From contig NC_079202.1 of NCBI RefSeq assembly GCF_026745355.1, forward strand, positions 5,601,158 to 5,665,157: a stretch of 64,000 nucleotides of DNA. The letters run 5' to 3'. Made by a program: the position numbers and the translations under genes. The stretch comes from Beta vulgaris subsp. vulgaris. Its lineage: Eukaryota; Streptophyta; Magnoliopsida; Caryophyllales; Amaranthaceae. Within the stretch, counting starts at the first letter, position 1. Each line of letters starts with the position of its first letter. The notes beneath the pieces are model-generated. The model ran no database searches and was not told the origin of the DNA. It saw only the letters and a list, made by a program, of their open reading frames with translations. This document shows positions 22,273 through 34,657 of this stretch, piece after piece.

Positions 22273-24474
22273 GCTATAAAAACTCTTTATTCCTCCATAA
22301 TCATTGTATTGCAAAGTAGTCTCCAACATAAATATTAGTATTACACCATTGAACGACATTTACGAAACAAGATATTTTAATTACATATAACTTCTACATC
22401 TTCTAATTACTTTCAACTAATAATATATGAAACGAAGACAAAGCAATACTTCTAAATATCGTTGCATACTTGAAGATAACAAGCCACATTTAATTATATC
22501 TCGAATTCGCAATCACCCAACTGCCCACTTGAGCTATGTAACAACTTACATGGCTTGCACAAAATTTGAAAAACGACAAAGATCTCATTTTGTAAAGTCG
22601 CTCATGCAAACATTTTAAGCTCCTCCTTCAGACAATTTATAAAACAAGATAATTAAATACATTGTTTAAAATGAAAATAAGTTGTGAATTTGTAATAAAA
22701 GTTTACATTAATTTTATTTAATAAATGATCAATTAATGTTTGTTTTTCATTTTTAACTTCTTATATGCAACCTTTAAGATTGTATTTACCTTTTTCCAAT
22801 AATATATATCAATTCCTCTAAGAGCTCTTCCCTGTCTAATTAACCTGGATCACATACCAATTCCGTAGATTATAAGGCAAGATGTCGAGAATAACAATGA
22901 CCAACACAAAGATTTTATACAAGTGAATTAATGTTTCTTCCTACTTGTATCATCGTTAATAACGAACAATACAAAACCACTTGTTTGAACTCTACATCAC
23001 AATTAGTAACTCTCACTAATAATTTCATAATGTTATTTCTCACATTGGGTAAACAGTATGACCAACTCACCAACCAATCATTCTCTTTCGTGGTGAAAAC
23101 TACTATCCAACTTACACCAGGACTAAAAACCACACATTACAACGACTCATATTAGAAAACACAACAATTGGGAAACAAACTTCACTTATCACAATATTTT
23201 CCTAATTACTATCAACTAATAATAGGAGACTTTGACAAAGTAATATTTCGAATTTTAAAAGATCTGAATTATTGATCAATCTTGTGCAGGTCCCTACTTT
23301 GAGAGTCTTAACTTTTAGCAGACCTATTAATATTATGGAATTTTTAAAAATCAAGATTGAACCCTAACTAAAGGTGAAATGTCGTGATGGAGAAACTATA
23401 AGTTGAATTAGCATTCTTCATTTCAAGATCGTATAGTCTAAAGTCATTCAATGATCCAGCTGTGGGTCAAAGAAAAATTCTTCCTGCCCTTGGGTTCCAC
23501 CAGTCATATTTGAGTCCAAAAACAAGTCGTTTAGAGTAGTAATAAACAATACTCTTTCCCATTCCTTGTGATATCTTTAGACATCTATAGTGGAACTTGG
23601 TTATGAGATTTTATACCATATGCAATTAGTTATTCTATAACGATGACATAAATATATTAGTTTTTTGGTGCAATACAATGACATATATATTGCATACATG
23701 TATCTTCAACATAATGATTAATATGAAGAACTATATAGGGGGGTCATTGTTGGAGCATTTTAATAGTCCATTCTATCACTAGATGTTTATTTTTCTTACA
23801 CGACCAATAATTACAAACACCAAAATATCTCATGAGCATGGTACATTTACAACTATTCGTTTGCTCGCTCATTGCTCATTAGAAATCTTCTAAATGAGTA
23901 AGATATAGATAAAAGAGAGAGTTCGAAGTGAGCACATAAATATAAAATAAATCTTTAGCGTACCATGCACATGATACACCTGAGTATATGATTGATCTAC
24001 TCATAAAATACCAAATGCACCCTAAACTATTATCGTTTTTGTGATTGTTGAAGGTGTTACCTTATGAAATGGTGTTTTGTTAACAAGAACTTCATCAATC
24101 AAATTTGTAATTGCGCAAAGTATTACGTTATGGAATGGTGTTTTGGTTACACAAGAAACCTTCTCTAAAATTATAAAATGTGACATCGAAAGTGTATTTT
24201 TAACTTACTTATTGGACGCTTTTAGCTTCACTTTTATTCTCTTTCTTCCCTCTTTTTTCTCCCTTCTTCCTTATATTTCATCCACTTGATTATAGTGATG
24301 ATATTTTGCTACATTTTTGGTCATTTTGGACTGATTTTCTAAATTGCTTTCACCCTGTTTTGTGGTGTTTTCATTGTAGGTGGGGACCACCTAATATAGT
24401 TGCAAGTTGAAAGGAATGACAAAGGAAGCAATGAGAAAAAGAGCCTAACTTGAGCTATGGTGCGGGGGCACCAT
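22273..24474. other. Intergenic stretch without genes
   Basis: AT-rich and without a coding signal. A fragment at 23265-23350 (TTGATCAATCTTGTGCAGGTCC) resembles the arm of the MITE at 40739-41092. Nothing else recognised. Confidence 0.45.
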
Positions 24475-27189
24475 TAGAGGTGTCAATTCAGTTCAACAGT
24501 TCAGTTATGGTTATAACCAAACAGTTCAGTTGATATCAGTTCAGTTTGTATCAGTTGAAATAATTAACAGTTCAGTTCAGTTCAGTTAACAAACTTTTCA
24601 GTTCAGTTTAATTCAGTTTTTTCCCTTTCCATTTTCAGTTCAGTTCAGTTGCAGTTTAAATCAGTTTTAACCAAACAGATAAACCAACCAACGGTTGAAT
24701 CCATAGCAGTTAAAATTTGTTGCGGTTATTTTCAGTTTCGTTTCGGTTTATTTCAGTTATTAACGAAAACCACATAACTTCGACGATAATCGCATCGGTT
24801 CGGGTAGAAGTTAATCACACTCTTGTATTTGTTCGGGAAAAATTGAGCTTTGTGTCGATTTTGGCCAAGTGTTTTTTCGGGTCCGGTTAAAAATTAATGC
24901 AACAAATAAGTGTTGTCGACACTTCCACAATTGTTCAAAAAAACAGTTGTACTTCATAAAAACGTGAATGAAAGTGACATTGGTAAAAGTGTACTTTATT
25001 ACTGAATATATATGATTTGAATAAGACAAATCTATGTAAGTCGGTATTCAAACTTTTAGTTGTATGTAAATCATATCATATTTGGTTTAAAAAGGATGTC
25101 TCATATCAATATAAATTATTATAAACTTCCTCAAAAGACGAGTTATACGTTTTAAAAAAGTTGATTATATTAATGTCTTATCTTTTAGTGTATTAGTTCA
25201 ATGGATTAATATATCTATATAGTCATTAAGCTCTATGTATTTGAAAATTAAAGCCTATAATCGACGTAAAATAAGTTGATTATGGATTAGCTCAAGATCA
25301 ATGTGAATCGATAAGTGAAATCAAGATAACAATACTCCATTTAAGTTAATCTTAACGAGTTATATTCAATTTGAAACTCACGTATCTTAGCCAAACTAAA
25401 AGAAATTACAATTGATATTAGATTAGATGAATGTATCAATAAGTCGATAAAGTAATTGAAACTCAAAACGTTCACTTAAATTGAAACATGTTGTTATTGG
25501 AATGAGTGTATCAATGTAAGTCGATAAACTAATTCAATATAATAACAGTACTCTACTTAAGTTAACATCTTTAAGTTGAGTTCATTTGGATCCGAAACAT
25601 CTAATTCAGTTCACAACAAATGTAGAATGATGTAACTCGTATATTGGTTAATATAACAGTACTCCATTTAAGTTAATCTTCTATACATTAAATTCATATT
25701 GAAACTCAAAACATCTATTTAAACAGTACCCTAAGTTTATTTCAAGATAATAATAGTATTCTACGTAAGTACTTATATTACTTATTAAGTTACAAAATAG
25801 TAAGTTATAACAATTAACATGTCAAACTTATATTACCAATACTAAAAGTAATTAAACTAAACTAAGACTTGACTTATATTATTGGCTAATACATATATAC
25901 TATTGACTAAAGTTATACTCAATTAACATGTCAAACTTACATTAATACATGTATTGATATACATTAAAGATCTAAACTTTAAAGTGATTAGGGGGGGGGG
26001 GGGGAAGAGAAGTGATTAGCCATTAATGAATAATGATCAATGACTAATTTATCAAATTCAGATTATAGTTTTGACTTTGCAGGTTGGACATTCGATAATC
26101 AAGATAAAGTACTTTTGTTCTTCACTTCTTTGTGAACACAAACCACCTAACAATTAACTATCATAATCTATAAGTCCATACTCCATTATGATTAATGATT
26201 AGACTATTTATTATAGTTATTAAACTTAGCCATTTAGTTAGTTAGTGATTTATTTAGTCTCATTTGGTCACTATATAACAACAAAAAGAGTTAAATAGAG
26301 ACACCAGTTAGACCGCGGGGCATAAAGTGATGAAATATGAACTTATAAACAGGAAAGCATGAAAAGTATGAAGTTTATAATTTATTTGAACTTAATTAAC
26401 TTATGATTAGTGAATATTGATTAAGGATTGATACATTAACGATCAAAGCACAAATAAGTGTTACGAGGTACTTTATGCAAGACAGGGCTCGATCATCGAT
26501 GTTATTACACAATTAACAATAACCAAAACATCATTAGATTGATCGACTTTCATCGTTGATGTTTCATATGTGGATCTTAAAAGATACTAAGATAGTAACA
26601 TATGACTTAGGAGTCTCGAATCTATTTGATTATCTGTCTCTTTAAGTTGTTATACGTATCGTCGTATCGGTATTACGATAATCACGCTATTACAACTTTG
26701 CCTTAACTGTTTCACGTCATTCATAATCATATTTACATTAATCAACTTGTTTGAAATTCAAAATAATAATTATACTTCTAAAGTTTATAATTTTTATTAA
26801 TTTATATTATTAATAATAGTTTAGGAATTTAAGTAGATTACTAATTGCTTATCAAATCAATACTAGAAGTATAGAATTATAAATTTAGAAATTAGAAAAT
26901 AGAATATTAACCTTAACCATTGATTTGAGAATGATAAAAATCCAACCATTGATATTTTGAAATCCATGTACTTGGTCACTCTTAATGCTCATTGGTCAAA
27001 AAAACAAATCAAAGATCATGAATTGTGACCATTGATTAACCAATATCAAATCTAAACCCTTCATTTCTTTATTCTCTAACATAGTAACCTTAGAACTCTC
27101 TATACTCTTTACTCTAAAATCTCAACCATTCACTCTAAATCCAACGGCTGAGATTAAGTAATTAACCCTAAAATCTAACCCTACCATCC

Positions 27190-27340
27190 ATACTATATAA
27201 ACTCCCTTTTTTTATTTCCCTCATTTCGCCACTTTTCTAAACCCTAATAATTAGTTTCTCTCTTCGCAATTCAGATCAACACCATCTCTCACAAAAACCC
27301 TAACCATTCTTCTTCTTCGAACACTCCAAAGTCGTATGAA
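27190..27340 (+). promoter_or_regulatory. Promoter/leader-like segment inside the hAT element
   Basis: TATATAAAC near 27193, a CT-rich leader, telo-box-like AAACCCTAA near 27239 and AAAACCCTAACC near 27295. CCAACGGCT upstream (about 27141) resembles a cell-cycle MSA-type site. Whether it drove the H4-like fragment about 0.9 kb downstream is inference. Confidence 0.35.
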
Positions 27341-28176
27341 TTTTCAATTCCATTCAGTGCACCACACGACTTGCATCTAAAAACAACATCTGAAATTCGT
27401 TTAATGTCCTTCAACAACATTCAGAATGTGAAGACCCTCCGAGAATTCTAATCTAGTTAAACAATGAAGGTCGAGGAATCCATCTAACACGCCACAACTT
27501 CACCTCATTGTTATAACCAAGTAACCACCAGAGCCTGTAGTCCAAGACGGCGAAAAATAATGGAACATAAACGATGAATTTCTCTGTAGTCCAGAAGACG
27601 GCGAAAAACAAATCAAGGGTTTGGGTCCGTTTATATTTGTTCTTGCGTTTTCGTTTATAAATTTCTCTGTTCTTTTCAGTTTTATGTTTTTTTTTTCATC
27701 TTCGTTTACATTTTTTGACATTTCTGATCTGTATGTAAACATGTGTGTGGATGTATAATTTCTGTTAGAATTTACAATTTAGGGTTCGTTTGAGAATGGC
27801 CTTCATGCGAGATTAGTGCAAATGATGAAGATTGGCGAAGAACATAAACGAATTTTGAGTTCTACATGAGGATTTTTTTTAAAGGTAATTATCTAAAATT
27901 TCATTTCCGTTTTTAATTTTTGATTTCTGTGTTTTTTTTTTTTTTAAAAAATAGTTGAATATGGGATTTTTGTTCTTAGATTTTTGTAAAGATTTGAAAT
28001 TGTTTTATGATTTCATTTTTTGCTTGTGTATTGTTGCTTTCCTATACTTTTCTTAATTTTTTATTTATGTTTTTTTGACACTGCTTTGAAGACATGAGAT
28101 TTGCAATACTCCTTTGTTATCTTAAATAATTCTAAGTTGAAGTTTTGGTGTCTTTATTTCATTAGTGAAATGCTCC

Positions 28177-28299
28177 TAGATCTGGAAGTTTGTGGGAAAA
28201 GGAAGATGGAGGCACAAGAAGGTTATTTGGGATAACAAGGGAATCACTAAACCCGTTGTTCGTCGATTGGCTCGATGCAGTGCAAAGAGGCAGGGATTT
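28177..28299 (+). pseudogene. Histone H4-like fragment
   Basis: The frame from 28192 reads GKGRWRHKKVIWDNKGITKP, then VVRRLARCSAKRQG. This matches histone H4 GKG.KRHRKVLRDN..GITKP and .IRRLAR over about residues 10-46, with two one-residue gaps. An upstream in-frame stop and loss of similarity after about 28296 mean no histone can be made. It lies inside the hAT element, so it is most simply a captured gene fragment, now decayed. Confidence 0.6.
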
Positions 28300-29465
28300 A
28301 CATTTTGGGGTCATATAGGGTTCGGTTTTAGGTTTTGGTTTTCTAGATTTCATGTAAATGCAAATTGTTTGGCTTTTGCTAATATACAGTTAAAGTTATT
28401 TTTTATTTCTTTGTTAGGTGTAAGATAAATTTTCAACTCCCTTGTTTAATTTCAATTGAGTGGTAGGTTTATTTTTGATTTTAGTGATGAATTTAGTTTT
28501 TAATCTTGTTATGGGTGGGAACAAAATGAATGAGTTTTTGATAAGGAATTTTGAAGAGTTAAAGATTGAAACTTCTCTAATTTTAAAGCCAAATCAGTGT
28601 TGTGAAATGAATGGTGTAAATTTCTTAACTTATAAAAATCCTTGAAATTGTGGTTGTGCTAAATATCCACGTTAGAAGTTGAGGTTGAGTTGGAGATAAT
28701 TATGTGCTATGGACTAGTTAGTCAGCTTAATGTAGATATATGTTAGTTTTCCTATAGTCCTATGGATTATAATGGGAAAATCATATTAATCTTAAGCCTT
28801 GATTAAAAGTTAATTATCTGATAAGTTTTATTGACTGAACTTTTGATTATAAATTTGAATTAAGTATGGAGTAATTCCAATTGTTCACACAAGTAATCCC
28901 TTATTTATTAATATGAGCTAGTAACCTCATTCATTTATAAAGAATAACTCTATTCATTCATACCAGTATGGCAGTAATCCCATTTAATCATATGAGTAAC
29001 CTTGTTTAATCATACTAGTAACTCATTTATTATAGTAACATCATTTAATCATACGACAACCACATTTATTTATATGAGTAACCTCATTTAATCATACGAG
29101 TAATTGAACTGCAATTGAGGTATATTTAAAAATAAGTTTAAAACAGTTTCAGTTTAAATTGGTTTCAGTTCAGTTCAGTTTCAGTTTGAATCAGTTCAGT
29201 TAATTCAGTTAAATATTCAGTTCAGTTCAGTTCAGTTGATCGATCAACTTTTCAGTTTTTCACAGTTATTTTGAGTTACAGTTTATTTCAGTTCAGTTGC
29301 AGTTCAGTTGTGGTTTATCATTTACAGTTTATTTCAGTTTCAGTTCATCATTTTTCAGTTGATTTCAGTTACAGTTACTCCCAGTTCAGTTTAATTCAGT
29401 TCGGATTTCTGTTATTTCAGTTCAACCAACAGTTTATTAACCAAACTGACAGCTCTAGGCACCAT

Positions 29466-31218
29466 GCTTCTCGTTCGCGCACAAAGAAGAGCAAAGAAGG
29501 GGATAAGGCAAACCCAAAGGTGCACCTGCACCAATTCGCAAAAGCCAAATTTCACAAGTTAGAAGGATAGATGCGCTGACACCACTTCCTATGATGTGCG
29601 TGCACCTATCGGGTATTGTAGGCATGCAATTATCTTTCGCCCACACAATAATTAGTGGTGTTTCGGTTCAAAGAGTCTCCAATTAATTTTTAGGAAAAAT
29701 TAATAAAACCAAAAGATCAAGAGACTTTGAGTTCAAGGTCTATTTTATTACTTATTCAATGAAATATTCAAATACATGCACAAAGATTAATTAAATGCCT
29801 AAAAATAAAAATATGTTAAAAGTCGGCTTTTAACACATAAGATCTAATTTTGATGGTCACTTAATTAAATCACAAGATTAATAGGTTTGTAGATCGGTTG
29901 TCCAATTATTTTATTAGGCATATTTAAGTAATTTGTAGGTCTGTCTAACAAAAAATAATATATTGGGGGATCAAACAATTGCGATTAAAAAGGCCTATTG
30001 AATATTCAAAAGATATAATTAATTATGAAAATTATTATGAGACGAGAAATTAGAAATAATGTACCACTATATTTACAAGTTTGCTTCTTTAGTTTTAATT
30101 CCTACATCATGAAAATGAATCGTTAGTACAAAAAAATAATTGGAATTGACCCTCATGAATTATAAATTTGTCACCTACGCCTGACAGTACATAATCGAAG
30201 GAATCGATCTTTAGCCTTGAAAAGGGGAATAACTTGAATGAAATTCAATAGAAGAATAATGAAGACTCTTTTTGTTGAATGTTTGATGTGTTTGAATGTA
30301 TATGTAGAGAGTTTAGAGAAAGTTTTTGAGTGTTCCTATATGTTGAAGTGTGTAAAAGTCCGTGAAACAATACGAGTAAAAATGGAATTTTTATAGTGAA
30401 AAATACGATTAGAATTCGAAAAACAAAAGTTGCAGATAAAAAAAGAAACTTGTGCTCTGCGTAGGCTTGGTACGCCTAGCGCAACTGTGTCGCGAGGCAC
30501 GCATGGGCCACGTGTGTCACACAAGACATCCGTGCCTAGCGCATCACCCTTGCATGTAACACATTTCCAATTTTATTATCGAAGTTGAGCTTTTGTTTTA
30601 ATAACTGTTTGAATTATCCTTTATCAAAAGTTGTCATCGAATAACGGATATAAATCATAAAACCTGATTTTATGAAAATACTTTAATAAAATATTTATTT
30701 TAAAAATTCAATTAATTATAATAAATAATTAATTGAGCTTTATTTCAAATGAACTTTAAAGCATATTTTGAACTCAAAAAAGTTTTGGACTAAGGCTTTT
30801 ATTGGTTGTTCCTCTTTATTCTAGACTAAGAAGGACGACAACATATCTCATCATTGGGTGCTAAAAGAGGAGACAAATTTATGTGTCTAGACGTTTCCTG
30901 AATAATTTGTAAGGCTTTCGTGTTTTAATTAAAACAATAGATTTGGATACTTTTCATATTACAATTTATTGTAGACATTAGAATATTATTAGGGTTATCT
31001 TAGAGAGAGAAAACATATTGAAAATTTTAGATCTTAACCTTTTGGATCGAAGTATTGTTAATTCTACAACATTGAGGTACTTTTAAATGATTTAATTGGA
31101 AAATTTTCAAATTTTGTTCTTTTCCTTCTTCTAATTGTTCTCTCTCCCTTATTGATATTTAGATTATATGGATTAGAATTTCATAAATTAGTTGTTTTTA
31201 TTCCATTTATCCTTAACT
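29466..31218. other. Intergenic; possible decayed LTR in minus orientation
   Basis: Read on the minus strand, 30550-30240 has GCGC-rich text (GCCTAGCGC), then CACTATAAAAATTCC and an ORF-free leader. This layout resembles the LTR at 36170-38043. Ends could not be fixed, and no protein is seen. Confidence 0.3.
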
Positions 31219-31231
31219 AATCATGTTTAGC

Positions 31232-31430
31232 GCTGAGCGAGAGGTGGTAGCTCAGTGGAGTATCACCCTAAATTTTAGGAACATTCTCCAGGGTTCTCAT
31301 CCCAACTATATGTTGGGGAATTCATTCTGATCTGTTTAGCCTTATACCCAGCCTCTGAGCTAGTGTATCCTACATGCTAGTAGCCTAACAGGGTTGGGCT
31401 TTGGACCAATTATCTTTTGTAATGAAAAAA
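31232..31430 (+). mobile_element. tRNA-derived SINE with perfect 13-bp duplication
   Basis: AATCATGTTTAGC flanks it exactly at 31219-31231 and 31431-31443. The head carries an A box TGGTAGCTCAGTGG (31245-31258) and a B box GGGTTCTCATCCC (31291-31303), the internal Pol III promoter of tRNA-derived SINEs. The 3' part shares CATGCTAGTAGCCTAACA and GGGCTTTGGACCAATTAT with the copy at 7577, then an A tail. Families of this kind are known in Amaranthaceae and other plants; the exact family is not assigned. Confidence 0.88.
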
Positions 31431-31762
31431 AATCATGTTTAGCCCTATATTTGTCTATAATTCCAATTTTTTTTGCTTGGTTCCATGAATATTGAGTAGT
31501 TTTATATCTAGGGTTTTGGTGAGGGAATTTCTTTAGATGTCAATATAATTGTGGTTTATTAATGATGATTATGAATTGTAGATATTGATGACACTTACGC
31601 TTTGGTATTTTGGTTACAAACATTTTTAATCGAATTATAAACCCAAATCTCATCCCTGTGATGAGTAAACCTAATTTCTAGGCCAAGATATTAGGTACAA
31701 ATTAAGGGGATCCTTTTATCAGGGGTTTTTCATGCTTGCTTAATCTCTTAACGGATTAGACT

Positions 31763-31940
31763 AGTGAAAAAAAAGGCAAGGGCTATGGTCCAAGGGTTGC
31801 ATTTTTGAAAAATGTAGCCCTTAATAGTGAAGGGTTGCTGTTAACCCAAAAAGCGCAGTCCTTCGTATGCGGTCAATGTAAAACCGCATCCCTTTTAGTA
31901 AAGGGCTGCGGTTAGCCGAAAAAACCACAAAAGACATACT
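31763..31940. mobile_element. CACTA terminal remnant, AAGGGCTGCGGTT family
   Basis: GACTAGTGAAAAAAAAGGCA, then repeats GTGAAGGGTTGC and TAAAGGGCTGCGGTTAGCC and their inverses, match the ends of the CACTA at 40396. Only one end is visible. Confidence 0.5.
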
Positions 31941-33297
31941 TGTATTATTTCATTTATGATGTTGCTAGGTTATTCATTGAAGAACAAAGAGAATACTTGA
32001 TCGAAGATTAAAGATGGAGAATTAATCAAGATCGAAGTGAAGATGCTCTTAAGATAAAGGAATCAAGCTTGGAATGAAGATTAGAATACATTAGGGTGTA
32101 TTACATTCTTCATGTTAAGGTCGAGTAAAGGTAATTAAAAATATTTGGTATTGAATTCTGAAAGGAACTTAGTTCTGTTCCCATGACAGGTTCAGACACT
32201 GGAACAACTTAGGAATTTTAGTTGGGAACTGACTTAGAAACGAAATTAGGAACACCTAAAACAAATAAATATTAAGCGCCTGATTAATGTTGAGTGTATA
32301 ACAGTAAACTAAGAATCCTAGTTTAATTTGGCCTAGATCCACTATTTCAGGGAACTAGTTAGGAAAAGATTTTAATTAGTTTTTTTAATCGAAAAAGATA
32401 TTATTTTATTTTTAAAATCTTATCTTTACTATTTTAAATAAAACGATTTTCTTCTTTAAATAAAATCTAATTTTTCGGGTATATTTAAAATAAATGGAGA
32501 ATATATTTCTTATATTGAATTACTTTTTAACTGTTTAATTATTCTCCAAGTAACCACTCATCACATAATTTTCACGGCTACACATTTTAAGTGAGTTAGT
32601 GGGTTAGTGGGTTAGCTTCTTAGTTCTCGAGTAATTTAATTAGTGGAGATCATGGGGTTAGTGGGTTAATTAGTGGAAAATTAATTCATGGCTAATTACT
32701 TAATAAATAGGCACCTACTCCCAAGATTAATTTGTGTCTGACATAGCTTAAAATCCTAATAAGTTGTCTAAAGTGTCAGTGTCGTGTTCCCAAGAGAATT
32801 CATACTTACTATCTTTGGTTTTTACTCTTCCATTGTTATCAGAAATTGTATTTATCTGGTTACATGGTTTGAGTGAACTCCTGTAAGTATGAGAAAGCTT
32901 TGAGTGAAGCAACAGAGAGGGAAAGAGAAAGGAACTTCGAGTGAAGTTTGAGGGGAACAACAGTTAGTGGAAACTGTTGTTGGGAACTTGAGTTTAGGAA
33001 CTGAGGTTGTGGCTCGAGAGAATTAATAGGTTTGTAACAGAGTTGTTGGCCTATTATAGTGGAATGTTTGAGTTAAAATGCCTTGTGGCCGATGTTGTTT
33101 CTTTCTATTGGGCCTTGGAAAGTTTTTCCTCGCTAAAATCTATCTCTTGTGTTCCGATTGTGTGTTCCCTAGCTAGCTTTTAATTCTGTAAAAAGTTACC
33201 CTTATTCTTTCATTATAATTCACCCCCCCTCTTATAGTGCTCATATAATACAACATTCTCAAATTTCAAAAAAGAATTATTGTAAACATTATCATAA
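31941..33297. other. Intergenic; possible LTR debris
   Basis: No coding exon. ATTCACCCCCCCTCTTATAG near 33220 resembles the end of copia-type LTR leaders, and GGAACTTAGTTCTGTTCCC repeats occur near 32160. No LTR pair could be delimited. Confidence 0.3.
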
Positions 33298-34657
33298 TCT
33301 ATATAAATATATTAAAAGGCGTTCATATGCTAAAGTTTTATTCAGTTACCAAGTTTTAATTAGTGACATTATTTTAAAATACAATATTAGTAAATGATTT
33401 TTTTTCTTACACTAGTAGAAAAAAGCCTATCTGATGCGGTAAAATCGGGCTTACTGATGCGGTTTTGGTCCACATCAGATGGGCCCGTAGCAGCTAACAA
33501 AAAAACTGATGCGGTTAAAAACCGCATCAGTATGCTAAGAATTTGATGCGGTTTTTAACAATGACCGCATCAGATTTTGTGTTTTTTTGAAAAATAAAAA
33601 AAAGTTGCAGCAACAGCGAAATAAAACAGCAACAAAACATAAAGAAATACAGCAACGAAAATCCAACACAACAATGAAAATCCAGCGAAACAAAACAATT
33701 CGATTCCAACAACTGCAATTCATAACTCCAACATAGTTATACAAATGAATTTAAACTAAAAAATAGCATACTGAAATTACAAAATATAAATTATTTAAAT
33801 TACATAAATGAAAAAAATAAAGTAATTAATCAAATCTAAAATTACAGAGCATAAACTAGTTATCAGACTAATAAAAAACGAAAAACGAGAACTAAACGAA
33901 ATTAAACCTAGGGTTAGAATATATGAAATTACACGATAATAATCACCACAAAAATTAACAAAATCAACTAAAAAACAAAAAAACCACTTATTGCGTGTGT
34001 GAGTGGTGGTCGGTGTTTCGACGGCTACTAGATCTGGGCGTCGTTGAACTCAAAACAAGGGTTTGAGAAAACTAGGACGCGGTCATTGGTGGCGTTGGCG
34101 TTGGCATTAGCGGTGTGTGGTTAGGGTTTCTTGGAGAATGTGGCTTCGCATTGGCGTTAGCGGTGGCATTGGTGTTTGAGAACGATGGGGGAGAGAGGAT
34201 GATGTATGGTGGTGGTGTTTGAGTAATGAGAGAACAAGAGGACGAGAGAGGAGAGATGAGAGAGGAGGATGAGAGGGGGGGGGGGCGCCGTGAATGAGAG
34301 AGAGAGAGAGAGAGGAGGATTATTAGGGTTGAGTGAAATGGGCCACGAGTTGGCTGGGATTGTAAGGGAAATGGGCCACAAGTTGGCTGGGGTTGTAAGG
34401 GAAATGGGCCACGAGTTTTATTTATAGAAAATCTGATACGGTCCTAGGAACTGCATCAGATTCTTAAAAAACGGCATCAGTTTTATTAATCTGATGCGGT
34501 CCACAAGAGGACCGCATCAGAATTTCCTTCCAGCTTTGCTTCCCATATTTTAATTGATTTTCTGATGCGTTTTTTTAAAACCGCATCTATTGCTAAGTGA
34601 CAGATGAGGTTTTTTCCACTAGTGTTACCCGGGACAACGCCCGAGCCTTATAACTAG
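33298..34657 (+). mobile_element. Small Helitron family B split by a CACTA element
   Basis: 5' TCTATATAAATATATTAAAAG; 3' hairpin CCCGGGACAACGCCCGAG, spacer and CTAG/T. Without the CACTA at 33410-34624 only about 142 bp remain, so it is a deletion derivative. Confidence 0.6.
33410..34624. mobile_element. Non-autonomous CACTA element, CTGATGCGGT family
   Basis: Ends CACTAGTAGAAAAAAGCC and (reversed) CACTAGTGGAAAAAACC, with a TTA duplication at 33407-33409 and 34625-34627. Subterminal CTGATGCGGT repeats face ACCGCATCAG at both ends, as in Spm-type elements. A GA-rich tract and G run sit near 34260-34320. ORFs inside have no transposase motif. Confidence 0.88.

Larger units (their letters stand above)
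24475..29457. mobile_element. Large non-autonomous hAT element
   Basis: Termini TAGAGGTGTCAA and (reversed) TAGAGCTGTCAG fit hAT ends, and a perfect 8-bp duplication GGCACCAT lies at 24467-24474 and 29458-29465. Both subterminal regions (24480-24770 and 29130-29440) are packed with CAGTTCAGTT. The 4983 bp contain no hAT transposase or BED finger. The middle holds promoter-like sequence and a histone H4-like fragment. Confidence 0.85.
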
